A stretch of DNA of 64,000 nt from Cellvibrionaceae bacterium AOL6 (GTDB lineage: Bacteria; Pseudomonadota; Gammaproteobacteria; Pseudomonadales; Cellvibrionaceae), in NCBI GenBank assembly GCA_003265435.1, contig NOXC01000001.1, forward strand, positions 62,001 through 126,000, read 5' to 3'. The notes below the pieces were generated by a model. The model did no database searches. It was not told the origin of the DNA and saw only the letters and a list, made by a program, of their open reading frames with translations. The position numbers and the translations under genes are program-made. Shown one piece after another: positions 17,263 to 25,499 of this stretch (positions within the stretch are counted from its first letter, which is position 1; each line of letters begins with the position of its first letter).

Positions 17263-17752
17263 AGAATTCCAGATCAGTGGTCATGATGCCTTTTTTGGTG
17301 GGGTCGATCTCTTTGTAGTAATCGAGCGTGTGATCCCATTTATCGATATAACAATAGACATCCACCTCGTTGTACTCGCGCAAGTTGCCGACGTCCGCTT
17401 TGAGGTACACACGGTACATGCCCTGGCGATTGTCCAAGCGCGTCGAATGCTGATCGACATAGTACCGAAGCAGTCGACTGCCCAAGCGCTCATCCATTTC
17501 CGCCGTACACAATTGCGTCGCATCGTACATATCGAAGGGGATATAGCGGTAGTCTCGGGTGTCTTCGGGCGCAAACGCCACTTTTGCCCAACTGTAGCCA
17601 ATACAGAAAAGCAATATGGCCCCCATCAACACCGCCAAACCTATCGCCGCAATCTGTTGATTGCCGGGCTCATTCAGGCTGATTTTGTGCAGGAAGGCCT
17701 GCATGCGCGGGCTGGCAAGCCAAGCTTGCAGCTGTATGTGCAAATTTCTCAT
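17252..17752 (-). CDS. Single-pass membrane protein, paralogue of the 50481-50939 product
   Basis: A 166-residue protein with one membrane helix (about residues 35-56) and an extracytoplasmic C-terminal domain. That domain has YRYIPFDMYDATQLCTAEM, a VDQHSTRLDNRQGMYRVYLKAD stretch split by turns, and VDVYCYIDKWD, with two cysteines that could pair. The same order of features (Y-x-F-DA-x-C, GS-x-L, HS-R-D, Y-V, VDCY) occurs in the protein encoded at 50481-50939, so the two are paralogues. Function unknown. Its 3' end overlaps the convergent gene. Confidence 0.7.
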   Translation of the reverse strand: MRNLHIQLQAWLASPRMQAFLHKISLNEPGNQQIAAIGLAVLMGAILLFCIGYSWAKVAFAPEDTRDYRYIPFDMYDATQLCTAEMDERLGSRLLRYYVDQHSTRLDNRQGMYRVYLKADVGNLREYNEVDVYCYIDKWDHTLDYYKEIDPTKKGIMTTDLEFFKN

Positions 17753-17773
17753 GTACGAATTTTAACCGATACC

Positions 17774-17800
17774 GCGCGGTGTTGCTGTGAATCACCGCGC
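17774..17800 (-). terminator. GC-rich hairpin downstream of the DUF3014 gene
   Basis: GCGCGGTG at 17774-17781 pairs with CACCGCGC at 17793-17800 across an 11-nt loop. Beyond it on the minus strand are a few A and T but no clear T-run, so termination would be inefficient. Confidence 0.4.
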
Positions 17801-17812
17801 ATTGGGAGTGGC

Positions 17813-18667
17813 CTAAGGGCTCAATGCCTTCAATTCAAACCGCAGTGCTTCGAGCCAGCGCTGAACGCGCTCGGCGTTCTCAGGGCCCATGCGGATAAAC
17901 AGCTTGTCGACCGATGACGCCGATTCTAAAGCTTCATCGTTGAATTCATACATCACGGAAGGTTGGTGCAACAGCACACGGGAGTCGGGAGGCGTCGCCG
18001 CGATAGCGTTGTCGACGGCGCGCAGCATCACTGAGTGAAAGTCGGGCTCCGGCAAGCCCAATTCCTCATACGCCTGCTGAAGCAGAGGAAAATAGCTTCG
18101 GTACAAGGCCACGACCTGCTCAGGGGGCATCGCAACCAGCGCGTCTACATGCGGCGTGTAGCGCACATAGTTATCGTCGCTGATGCGATAGAGGCGCTCA
18201 TCGTTCGCATTGCGCTGACCGGTATCTTCAACGCCGAAGCGTCCTTCAGGCGACACCACAGGGCGAAATTCTTTTACAACAAAGCCCTCACTCAACCCGT
18301 GAACCGCGCGCACGCCTTTGCGAACCAGTTCAGAATCGGTGAGCAGCGCGGGCACTTGCGGTTCAATTTCCGCCACATCCGCTCGAAAGGGTGCGTCACT
18401 CTCATTCAAGCGAGGCAGCGTTGAGGCGATGGGCTGGGGCGTGGCGAGCGGTTCAGGCGTCACTTCTACAAGAGGCTCGGGGCTTGGCAGGGTGATGGGT
18501 TCAGGCGGCGGCACAGGGGCAAGCACTTCTTCGACTTCCACTTCCTGAATTTCCGGCGCTTCGAGTCTCTCCGGCTTCAAGAAAAGAAAGTACACTGCGG
18601 CCGCAATCACACCGACCGCGGCTACGGCCATTGCAATCACACCATCATTTCGTGAACTGCTGCTCAT
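17813..18667 (-). CDS. DUF3014 family protein
   Basis: A 284-residue protein. A single membrane anchor at about residues 9-30 (VIAMAVAAVGVIAAAVYFLFL) is followed by a proline/glutamate-rich linker (about 35-85, PVPPPEPITLPSPEP) and a helical domain with LTDSELVRKGVRAVHGLSEGFV, DNYVRYTPHVDAL and YRSYFPLLQQAYEELG. This layout and these blocks are those of DUF3014 proteins, which are common in Gammaproteobacteria and have no assigned role. The linker looks long enough to cross part of the periplasm. ATG 18667 follows AGGAG inside a 19-bp tandem duplication. Confidence 0.82.
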   Translation of the reverse strand: MSSSSRNDGVIAMAVAAVGVIAAAVYFLFLKPERLEAPEIQEVEVEEVLAPVPPPEPITLPSPEPLVEVTPEPLATPQPIASTLPRLNESDAPFRADVAEIEPQVPALLTDSELVRKGVRAVHGLSEGFVVKEFRPVVSPEGRFGVEDTGQRNANDERLYRISDDNYVRYTPHVDALVAMPPEQVVALYRSYFPLLQQAYEELGLPEPDFHSVMLRAVDNAIAATPPDSRVLLHQPSVMYEFNDEALESASSVDKLFIRMGPENAERVQRWLEALRFELKALSP

Positions 18668-18694
18668 GCCAACTCCTGCTGCTCATGCCAATTC
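18657..18694. repeat. 19-bp tandem duplication over the start of the DUF3014 gene
   Basis: Two adjacent 19-bp units (18657-18675 and 18676-18694) match at 18 of 19 positions. Each carries CTGCTGCTCATGCCAA, so the start codon and its surroundings are doubled. The second ATG is 19 bases upstream and out of frame with the gene. Confidence 0.8.
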
Positions 18695-18913
18695 ATTGCT
18701 GCTACATTTTGAGACTGAACGCGTGCCGTCGACGCCATAACGAAATGGACTTTAAACGGATAGCTATTATTTCAGGACAATACGAGCTGCAGCAAGTTCC
18801 TTTTCACGACAGAGGCGCCCTACACTTCTTTACAGTGACCGTGCAAATTTTCACAGACTTACCAAACCGAATCGCTATAGTGCTTGTCATCTCAAAATAG
18901 CCAGGAGGCGAAG

Positions 18914-20902
18914 ATGTACAGGAAGCGACTCATCGGTGCCGTATTCGCGTTGTTATGCAGCTGCGGAGGCGAGCACACCGAATCCACGGCCACCCCACCT
19001 TCATCTGAAACCCATGTAAGCGACGCGATTAAAATCGCCTTGAGCCATCAATACGGTGCGTTGTACGAAGGCGATGCCGAAGGCCCACCCACATTTGCTG
19101 AAGACGCACCTCTGAATTCTCCTGACACCGCACAAAGCCGCCTCAATGTGCAGGTTTCGGGTGTCGATGAGGCATCGTTGATCAAATACGACGGAGACAT
19201 TTTACTCAGTGCCCACGGTGCTCGCCTGAACCATGAGAGCAACACCGTCGAGCCGCCCAAGGTCTACCAATTTTCTCGAGACACCTTACTCGGTACTTCC
19301 GGGGACGAGCCCAGTCAACATTTTCAACCTGCCGACTCCGACATCGATGGCAGCACCAGTATTCGAGGCCTGCTTCGATCAGACACTCACGCCGCATTGA
19401 TCTCGGCTACGAGTTACTATTTTATTGATTTCGCGACCACTCTGGCAGAGATCGCCTGCTATATCGAATGCCTGAACGGCGAACCTCAAATATTGATTGA
19501 TGTCTGGCAATACAGAGATGATGCGGGGCTGATTGAGCCAGAACCCCTTCGGTTAGGCGTGGACGGCCATTATCTGGACAGCCGCGCGATCGGGAATACC
19601 CTGTATCTCTTCAGCCGCTTTGAGCCGCGCATTCCCGAACTGATCTCCTATCCTCTGAACGAGCAAAACCGCGAGGCCAATCAGGCACTCATTGACGGCC
19701 TGGAAGCGGACGCGCTCCTGCCTCACTTTTCCGTCGATGGCACACCTCACCAGATGCTCGCATCGGAATATTGCGACTTGAGCCTCCAGCGCGAAGAGGA
19801 CGCCTTTACTGCACCCAGTCTGCTTTTGGTCACAGCCATCCCCCTCAATGATCCTCAGAACTGGGAGACCCGCTGTGTGTTTGGCTACGCAGATACGGTG
19901 TTTGTTTCACAGCAGAGTGCCTACCTCGTCAGCTCGAATTGGCGAGCGAATGAGAGCGACATCATAAAGTTCAGCCTGGATGAAACAGGGGCCACGTATG
20001 AGGCGCGCGGGTCGATAGCGGGTTTAGTTGCCCCGAACAGCTACCACCTTGGCGAACAGGATAACCACTTGATAGTCGTACATTCAGACTACAGCGCTGA
20101 CTGGAATAACGCCGAACACCAGCTTTCCATCCTCCGCCAGGAGGGTCAGCAACTCACCACACGTACACAACTCCCCAACGAACGCTACCCAGAACCCATC
20201 GGTAAGCCCGGGGAGCAGCTCTATGGCATCAGACTGCTCGACCAGCGCGCCTACATCGTCACCTTTGATAAGGTCGACCCGCTGTATGTCATCGATCTGA
20301 GCGATTTAGACGAGCCCCAACAACTTGGCCAACTCGAAATCCCCGGCTTTTCCAGCTATCTACACCCACTGCCCAATCACTATTTGCTGGGAATCGGTAT
20401 GAACGCGCGCGACGAAGGCGCCGTCACCTACTACCAGGGCCTGAACATCCGTTTGTTCGATATCCGCGACCCCGCTCAACCCAGCCTGGTGAGCGAAGCG
20501 CACTATGGTCTCAGGGGCAGTCACAGCGCGGTGTTTAGTTCACCGCATGCCTTTACGGGCCTGTACGACGCGACCACGCAACACTACCGCTTTGCACTGC
20601 CCATGCGCCTGCATGGTGACGCGGCGGACGCGGACCCACTCGCGCCAGCGTCGATGCTCTACGCCTATACAGAACACGGCCTTTATCAGTTCGAGATCGA
20701 TTTGTCTGAAGCGGTGCCTCAGATCACCGAGCAAGCGCGGTATTTGCCGCAGCACACAGATACCGGCTACAACAGTCGCGGCGCCAATGATCGCAGCGTG
20801 ATCGACGACGATCACGTGTTCTACCGGCATGACGGAGGTATTGATGTACTGTCGTGGGGCAGTGGCGACTCGGAGCGGCATTTTCCTCATCCTGCACCAT
20901 AA
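18914..20902 (+). CDS. Secreted beta-propeller domain lipoprotein
   Basis: A 662-residue protein that starts at ATG 18914 behind AGGAGG. The short signal ends in LLCSCGGE, a plausible lipobox. The motif VSGVDEASLIKYDGDILLSAH near residues 75-95 is the hallmark of the secreted beta-propeller family (Beta_propel), where the usual form is GVDEADxVKTDG. Later repeats such as YAVDLSDLDEPQQLGQLEIPGFSSYLHPL are propeller blades. Members are extracytoplasmic and mostly of unknown binding role. It is followed by a short gap holding a perfect hairpin and then the porin gene. Confidence 0.85.
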   Translation: MYRKRLIGAVFALLCSCGGEHTESTATPPSSETHVSDAIKIALSHQYGALYEGDAEGPPTFAEDAPLNSPDTAQSRLNVQVSGVDEASLIKYDGDILLSAHGARLNHESNTVEPPKVYQFSRDTLLGTSGDEPSQHFQPADSDIDGSTSIRGLLRSDTHAALISATSYYFIDFATTLAEIACYIECLNGEPQILIDVWQYRDDAGLIEPEPLRLGVDGHYLDSRAIGNTLYLFSRFEPRIPELISYPLNEQNREANQALIDGLEADALLPHFSVDGTPHQMLASEYCDLSLQREEDAFTAPSLLLVTAIPLNDPQNWETRCVFGYADTVFVSQQSAYLVSSNWRANESDIIKFSLDETGATYEARGSIAGLVAPNSYHLGEQDNHLIVVHSDYSADWNNAEHQLSILRQEGQQLTTRTQLPNERYPEPIGKPGEQLYGIRLLDQRAYIVTFDKVDPLYVIDLSDLDEPQQLGQLEIPGFSSYLHPLPNHYLLGIGMNARDEGAVTYYQGLNIRLFDIRDPAQPSLVSEAHYGLRGSHSAVFSSPHAFTGLYDATTQHYRFALPMRLHGDAADADPLAPASMLYAYTEHGLYQFEIDLSEAVPQITEQARYLPQHTDTGYNSRGANDRSVIDDDHVFYRHDGGIDVLSWGSGDSERHFPHPAP

Positions 20903-20936
20903 GGGGTCGCTGGCATTTCCCGAAAAGCCGGTCTAA

Positions 20937-20963
20937 GGTTAGGGTAAACTCATTACCCTAACC
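20937..20963. other. Perfect 11-bp hairpin between the propeller and porin genes
   Basis: GGTTAGGGTAA (20937-20947) pairs exactly with TTACCCTAACC (20953-20963) across a 5-nt loop. No T-run follows, so it is not a standard terminator. It lies 33 bases before the porin start and could be a protein-binding site or an mRNA structure. Confidence 0.6.
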
Positions 20964-20996
20964 ACAGCTCCACCACAGGGCTGCTCGTATCTGGAG

Positions 20997-22259
20997 ATGG
21001 CATTGCGAAACGCCCCTGGCCTCACTCACTTATTGCTGCTTTCGGCCAGCCTGCTCAGCGCCGGGCTGCACGCCGACGACCGCTGGCAGGACAAGCTCGA
21101 CTTTTCAGGCTTCGGCAGTGCGGGCATTGTGAGCTCCAACACCGATGAACTCGGTTGGCGCAGAGACCTGAATGACCCTTCGCGCACCTACAAAGGCGAT
21201 ATCAACCTCACCTCCCTGGCAACATTGGGGCTTCAAGCCAATGCCGAGTTCAGTGACAGTATCGAATTTGTGGGCCAGGTCCTGTTTTTCGACCAGGGGC
21301 AGCAGAACTTCGATTCCATTCTCAAAATCGCGTCGTTGAACTATCGACCGAGCGCGGCCTGGCAGATACGCTTGGGCCGGAACGCCCCGAGAATGTACCT
21401 GCTCAGCGACAGTCGTAACATCGGCTACGCCTTTCTCTGGACGATGCCGGTCCAGGAGTTTTACTCACCTGTGACCAACAACTATATCGACGGGATAGAC
21501 GTCAATTATTCCCAAGCAATGGGGGGCGGTTTCCTCAACACATCGGTATATTACGGAAAAACTGTTTTCCCTATCCATCAGGGCTCTTATGACCAGGCAG
21601 AGTTGCAGTTCGATAGCATCGCCGGACTTGACATAGAATACGAATACGATGACTGGATGCTGCGTGGCGCCTATCTCTACACAGAGGGCGGCAAGGGCAC
21701 CGGTATTCTGGAAGAAGCACGCCAAGGGCTGGAGGATGTCGCCGACCTGGTAGACTGGCCACCCATTTATGATCTGATCGATGTGTATGACCTGCAAGGG
21801 AAACGCGTCAGTTATGCAAGCTTGAGCTTCCGCTACGACGATGGCGTGTATAATGTTGTTTCTGAAGCCGGTCGATTTGAATCCGAAAGCCCGATGATTC
21901 CAAGTACGACCAACGGCTACCTGAGTGTCGGGCGCCATTTCGGACTGTTTACCCCCTACGTACTAATAGCGAAGACAGAGACTTCATCCAGCTTTGAACT
22001 CAGCGAAGCCCCGCCGCCTTTCCTCGAAGATCAGATTGATGGACTGGTGGGCTACCTGAACACCAAGTTAAACCAGACCAGCGTATCCGTAGGCATGCGT
22101 TGGGACTTTTCATTGAGTATGGCATTGAAGCTGCAATGGGATATTAAGGACGTTGAAGCGGGCGGCGATTCACTTTGGTTCAGCGGAAAAGACGGCACCC
22201 GGCCCGATCACGACGAGCAGATCAATATTTTTAGCGCCCGTTTGGATTTTATTTTCTAG
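20997..22259 (+). CDS. Outer-membrane porin-like beta-barrel protein
   Basis: A 420-residue protein with a signal peptide (MALRNAPGLTHLLLLSASLL..., cleavage after LHA at about residue 26). The mature part starts with LDFSGFGSAGIVSS, alternates polar and hydrophobic residues through the length, and ends in DFIF with terminal Phe, the usual outer-membrane insertion signal. It resembles small-solute porins rather than TonB receptors. ATG 20997 sits directly against GGAG, so TTG 21003, at better spacing, is an alternative. The next gene, encoding a phosphate-binding-like protein, follows after 7 bases, which makes an operon likely. Confidence 0.8.
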   Translation: MALRNAPGLTHLLLLSASLLSAGLHADDRWQDKLDFSGFGSAGIVSSNTDELGWRRDLNDPSRTYKGDINLTSLATLGLQANAEFSDSIEFVGQVLFFDQGQQNFDSILKIASLNYRPSAAWQIRLGRNAPRMYLLSDSRNIGYAFLWTMPVQEFYSPVTNNYIDGIDVNYSQAMGGGFLNTSVYYGKTVFPIHQGSYDQAELQFDSIAGLDIEYEYDDWMLRGAYLYTEGGKGTGILEEARQGLEDVADLVDWPPIYDLIDVYDLQGKRVSYASLSFRYDDGVYNVVSEAGRFESESPMIPSTTNGYLSVGRHFGLFTPYVLIAKTETSSSFELSEAPPPFLEDQIDGLVGYLNTKLNQTSVSVGMRWDFSLSMALKLQWDIKDVEAGGDSLWFSGKDGTRPDHDEQINIFSARLDFIF

Positions 22260-22266
22260 AAGATTG

Positions 22267-22752
22267 ATGATGAAGCGACTTTTAGCCACATGCGTCCTGT
22301 GCTCAGTGCTGACCCCGTCAGTGCTCGCGGACATCTATGTGATCGTCAATCCCGACAACCCGGTCGAGGCGCTCGACAAAAAGCAAACCATTGATATCTT
22401 CATGGGGCGCACCAAAGCTTTCCAAAATGGCCAACTGATCAACGCCATAGATCAACCCAAGGCCTCCCCACTGCGTGAGGATTTTTATACTACGCTCACT
22501 GGTAAATCCCTCGCCTACGTTAACACCTACTGGGCTCGTCTCTTTTATACCGGACGGAACCAACCGCCCGAAGATCATTACAAAAACGACGAGGAAATCG
22601 TCGACGCTGTTGCGAAAGACCGAAACGCCATCGCGTATGTGAGTATGGACAGCCTCACCCCCGACGTGAAAGTCGCTTTTACCATCGAACTCAACAACGA
22701 AAAAAAAATTAGTCGCTTCGAACTCCCCCCGATAAGCACACCCCACCATTAA
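22267..22752 (+). CDS. PstS-like periplasmic substrate-binding domain protein
   Basis: A 161-residue protein with a cleavable signal (MMKRLLATCVLCSVLTPSVLA). The mature domain begins with DIYVIVNPDNPVEALDKKQTIDIFMGR, the pattern of the short PstS-like/PBP-like family in which residues after NP contact an oxyanion. The internal segment RNAIAYVSMDSLTPDVKV is equivalent to the hinge and C-lobe region of PstS. At this length it is only half of a full PstS, and no ABC permease is near. Such short proteins often sit next to porins and GGDEF genes, as here. Either ATG 22267 or 22270 may be used. Confidence 0.78.
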   Translation: MMKRLLATCVLCSVLTPSVLADIYVIVNPDNPVEALDKKQTIDIFMGRTKAFQNGQLINAIDQPKASPLREDFYTTLTGKSLAYVNTYWARLFYTGRNQPPEDHYKNDEEIVDAVAKDRNAIAYVSMDSLTPDVKVAFTIELNNEKKISRFELPPISTPHH

Positions 22753-22821
22753 GTGCGCCGCACTGGCTTGATCTGAAATCAACTGGGGCTTGGTCGAACG
22801 AATTTTGACTGAGCGCGAACG

Positions 22822-24381
22822 CTATCGCGAGTGGACGAGGACGGCATTTTTCCCCGACTTTTTGACCTGATACATGGTGCGATCCGCCTGGTCATACAGG
22901 GTCGAGAAATCGCTTACTTCATCACTACTCAAAGCCAGACCAATACTGGCACCAACGCTGCGCACTTCGTCGCTGGCCTTGATGGTGATAGGCTCGAGGA
23001 TGGACTGCAGCAACTTATTCGCGGCCTTGGTGGCCTGAGCCAGCGTCACATCGCTGAGCGCGACAAGAAATTCATCTCCGCCCCAACGACAGGCGATATC
23101 CGTTTTACGTATCGTGTATTTGATGCGCGTCGAGATCACACGCAGGATGGTATCCCCTGCATCGTGCCCAAGATCATCATTGATTTTCTTAAAGCCATCC
23201 AGGTCGATGAATAATATCGCCACCTGCTGCCCCGGCTCCATACCCGAGAGCATGTGACGAATTTTCCGGGTCGCTGCCAAGCGGTTGTAGAGCTTGGTCA
23301 GATTGTCGTGACTGGCTTCGTATTCGGTTTCCAACAGCTTACGGCGGTGCTCGGTAATGTCCGTGATAAAGATCAGTACGGTCATACCATGTCCGTCGGC
23401 ATTACTTTTCACAAAGGTCAGTGAAAAAAAGTTATGCACCAATTCGCTGCCGTTATTGTAACTGCATTCGATTTCCGTCGTGGTCGGTACATCCGGCTCC
23501 TGCACCGAATCAAATAGCGCGCGCAGACTGTCTGGATCTTCCGAAATACTGCCGAGCCAGTCATTTTGATGCATGACAGACCGCTCTCCGCGAGAGAATC
23601 GCAAAAGCTCTTCGAAACGCGGATTAAAGTACTTGAGGCGCAGATCGTTGTCCGTGACGGCAAGGTAGTTCTTCGATAATTCAAAGATCAGACGAAAATG
23701 ATTACTCAGCTCCTGAGTGCGACGCGCGAGTAGCTGCTCACTGATAATCTGTTTTTTGGCGTTGGCCAGCATCAGATTGATGACTCGACTAATATCACCG
23801 ATCTCGTCTTTACGCGCCCCCTCATCCAACAGATCGACATCTTTTTCAAAACGCACTTTTCCGAGCTGTTTCGATACCCGCTCTATCGGCTTGGTGATCA
23901 GAAAGTAAGTTATGAATAAGATAGATGCGCTGATGATCAAGATGAGCTTGATCATGGTATAGAGCTCAAATTTCGCTTGCTCTTGGGCAAGTGCCTTCAT
24001 GAACTCATCATCTTTGTAGACAAGCAGCTCGCCGACGACCTCGGTATCATCCCAGGGTGAAAGCAATTTACGCGTGACGTCGGGTTCACCTTCACAAGGG
24101 CTCGAGCTGAACACGGTCATGGAGTCCGACTGAATCATCGCGCAGGCGACGGTATCGTTGTACTCCAGCCCCTCAATCACTTCACGCGCCAACTCCTCAT
24201 TCACCACGTAGGTGGAGGTGGCCGCCATACTGTACACCGTCTTGACCAGCGAGGAGATGGATTCGGACACAGACTGATCCACCCGCTTCTGAATGCCCAG
24301 CGACGAATTCACCGTCACCACACCACTGCTTAGGACAGCGAGCACAGTAATATAGATCGCGAGCTTGACGCTTAACTTCAT
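22822..24381 (-). CDS. Diguanylate cyclase with periplasmic sensor, HAMP and PAS
   Basis: A 519-residue membrane-bound enzyme predicted to make cyclic di-GMP. Order: membrane helix (about 7-28), periplasmic sensor of ~110 residues with two cysteines, second helix (about 143-163), HAMP (about 165-215), PAS (about 225-345, YLAVTDNDLRLKYFNPRFEELL), then GGDEF (about 350-515). The active-site motif is intact: CRWGGDEFLVAL, preceded by LFIDLDGFKKINDDLGHDAGD. No RxxD inhibitory site is obvious before it. It is convergent with the porin/PBP-like pair, so the periplasmic sensor may read the same solute, which is inference. Confidence 0.93.
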   Translation of the reverse strand: MKLSVKLAIYITVLAVLSSGVVTVNSSLGIQKRVDQSVSESISSLVKTVYSMAATSTYVVNEELAREVIEGLEYNDTVACAMIQSDSMTVFSSSPCEGEPDVTRKLLSPWDDTEVVGELLVYKDDEFMKALAQEQAKFELYTMIKLILIISASILFITYFLITKPIERVSKQLGKVRFEKDVDLLDEGARKDEIGDISRVINLMLANAKKQIISEQLLARRTQELSNHFRLIFELSKNYLAVTDNDLRLKYFNPRFEELLRFSRGERSVMHQNDWLGSISEDPDSLRALFDSVQEPDVPTTTEIECSYNNGSELVHNFFSLTFVKSNADGHGMTVLIFITDITEHRRKLLETEYEASHDNLTKLYNRLAATRKIRHMLSGMEPGQQVAILFIDLDGFKKINDDLGHDAGDTILRVISTRIKYTIRKTDIACRWGGDEFLVALSDVTLAQATKAANKLLQSILEPITIKASDEVRSVGASIGLALSSDEVSDFSTLYDQADRTMYQVKKSGKNAVLVHSR

Positions 24382-24556
24382 TCAGGAATCAATAATTGTA
24401 AGAGTAATGGCTTTAGTATAGACCGACTACAGCAATCAACCGCCACCGTGTCGTGGGCACAGGTCACAAAACCCGGGTATGTTAAAACTCTAGGGCCTGT
24501 TGACACTAGCACTGATGTGCGCCAAGCGCGCGGGGAGAACACAGAAAACGAAGGTA

Positions 24557-24578
24557 GGGGTAGCCAACTAGCTACCCC
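24557..24578 (-). terminator. Hairpin downstream of the SapC gene
   Basis: GGGGTAGC (24557-24564) pairs with GCTACCCC (24571-24578) across a 6-nt loop, 22 bases beyond the SapC stop. No clear T-run follows on the minus strand. It may act as a weak terminator or a 3' stabiliser. Confidence 0.5.
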
Positions 24579-24599
24579 GGACAGAGAGCGGAATGCCGC

Positions 24600-25328
24600 T
24601 TATTCAGCCGCTGCAGGCTCTGCCACAGCCGCACCGCTTTTGCGCGCGCGACGGAAGATTTCCTGCATGGAACCGAGTGAATGCAAGTGCGCGTGACTCC
24701 AGGCCAACCAGCCTTTCTTGAACCACTCATTGACGTCAGTTTCATTGAGAACTTCGTGCAATTTCTTCTCGTTAATCGCGTAAAGATCGCCTAAATTGAC
24801 GGAACCCTGAGGAAACTTGACCTGCCCCTGAAACGGCTCGAGCACGCCCTTTTCACCCAAGGCCTTGCAGTATTCTTCGGTGAGACGGTATCCGTGATCC
24901 ACGGTCTCGAGAAACTTCACGATTTCCTTCGTGGTCTCTGATGCTTCACCTTCCGCATCGAACAGCGCATCACCTTCAGACTCCTGCAAATGCGGTGCTT
25001 CGCTGTCAAACAGGACCATACCGTCGGAACTCAGGATGAAGGGGTAGCGACGCACATAAGCAGGAACGTAGGCATCTTCCCATGTGTCACCGAGGTCATG
25101 CCCCTTCTGCTTAAGTGACAGAATCGCGATGGGGATAAAGTTCTCTTTCTGGTTCTTGACGAAGAAGATCGGAAAGCTGCGGCTGGCCTCAAAAAACTCA
25201 AAGCCGGCAACGGGCACCGAGTTCGAATCCTGAGCAAAACCGTAATTATCCTGACGCTTGAGTTTGAAATTGGCGTGCTTTTTCTTGTCCAGCGGGATGG
25301 GGTTCGCGTAAAACATCAATGACGACAT
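24600..25328 (-). CDS. SapC family protein
   Basis: A 242-residue protein with the blocks of the SapC family: FYANPIPLDKKKHANFKL at the start, AQDSNSVPVAGFEFFEASRSFPIFFVK, VRRYPFILSSDG and a C-terminal helix ending in an alanine-rich tail. The family was named for a Campylobacter S-layer protein but in Gammaproteobacteria and sphingomonads it usually accompanies TonB receptors and flavin halogenase-like genes, neither of which is adjacent. No signal peptide is seen. ATG 25328 is preferred as the family start; its ribosome site is poor. Role unknown. Confidence 0.8.
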   Translation of the reverse strand: MSSLMFYANPIPLDKKKHANFKLKRQDNYGFAQDSNSVPVAGFEFFEASRSFPIFFVKNQKENFIPIAILSLKQKGHDLGDTWEDAYVPAYVRRYPFILSSDGMVLFDSEAPHLQESEGDALFDAEGEASETTKEIVKFLETVDHGYRLTEEYCKALGEKGVLEPFQGQVKFPQGSVNLGDLYAINEKKLHEVLNETDVNEWFKKGWLAWSHAHLHSLGSMQEIFRRARKSGAAVAEPAAAE

Positions 25329-25499
25329 AGTAATAATTCTTATGGATGGTTTGTACATTCAAGGCCAGCGCCGCCTGCAGCATCTGCCGCCAAGCGAGGC
25401 TGTGTGCCCGCGAAAGACCCGCGATATTAGCAGGCTTTCGATTGCCGTCGCAAGCTTGCCGCCCCGCGCCGCGCGGGCGCTGCATCGCCGTTTACCCGG

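Noticed and set aside
20937-20963. Telomere-like or retron-type structure at GGTTAGGG
   Set aside because: A single hairpin without repeats or a reverse transcriptase; the likeness to telomere repeats is chance.
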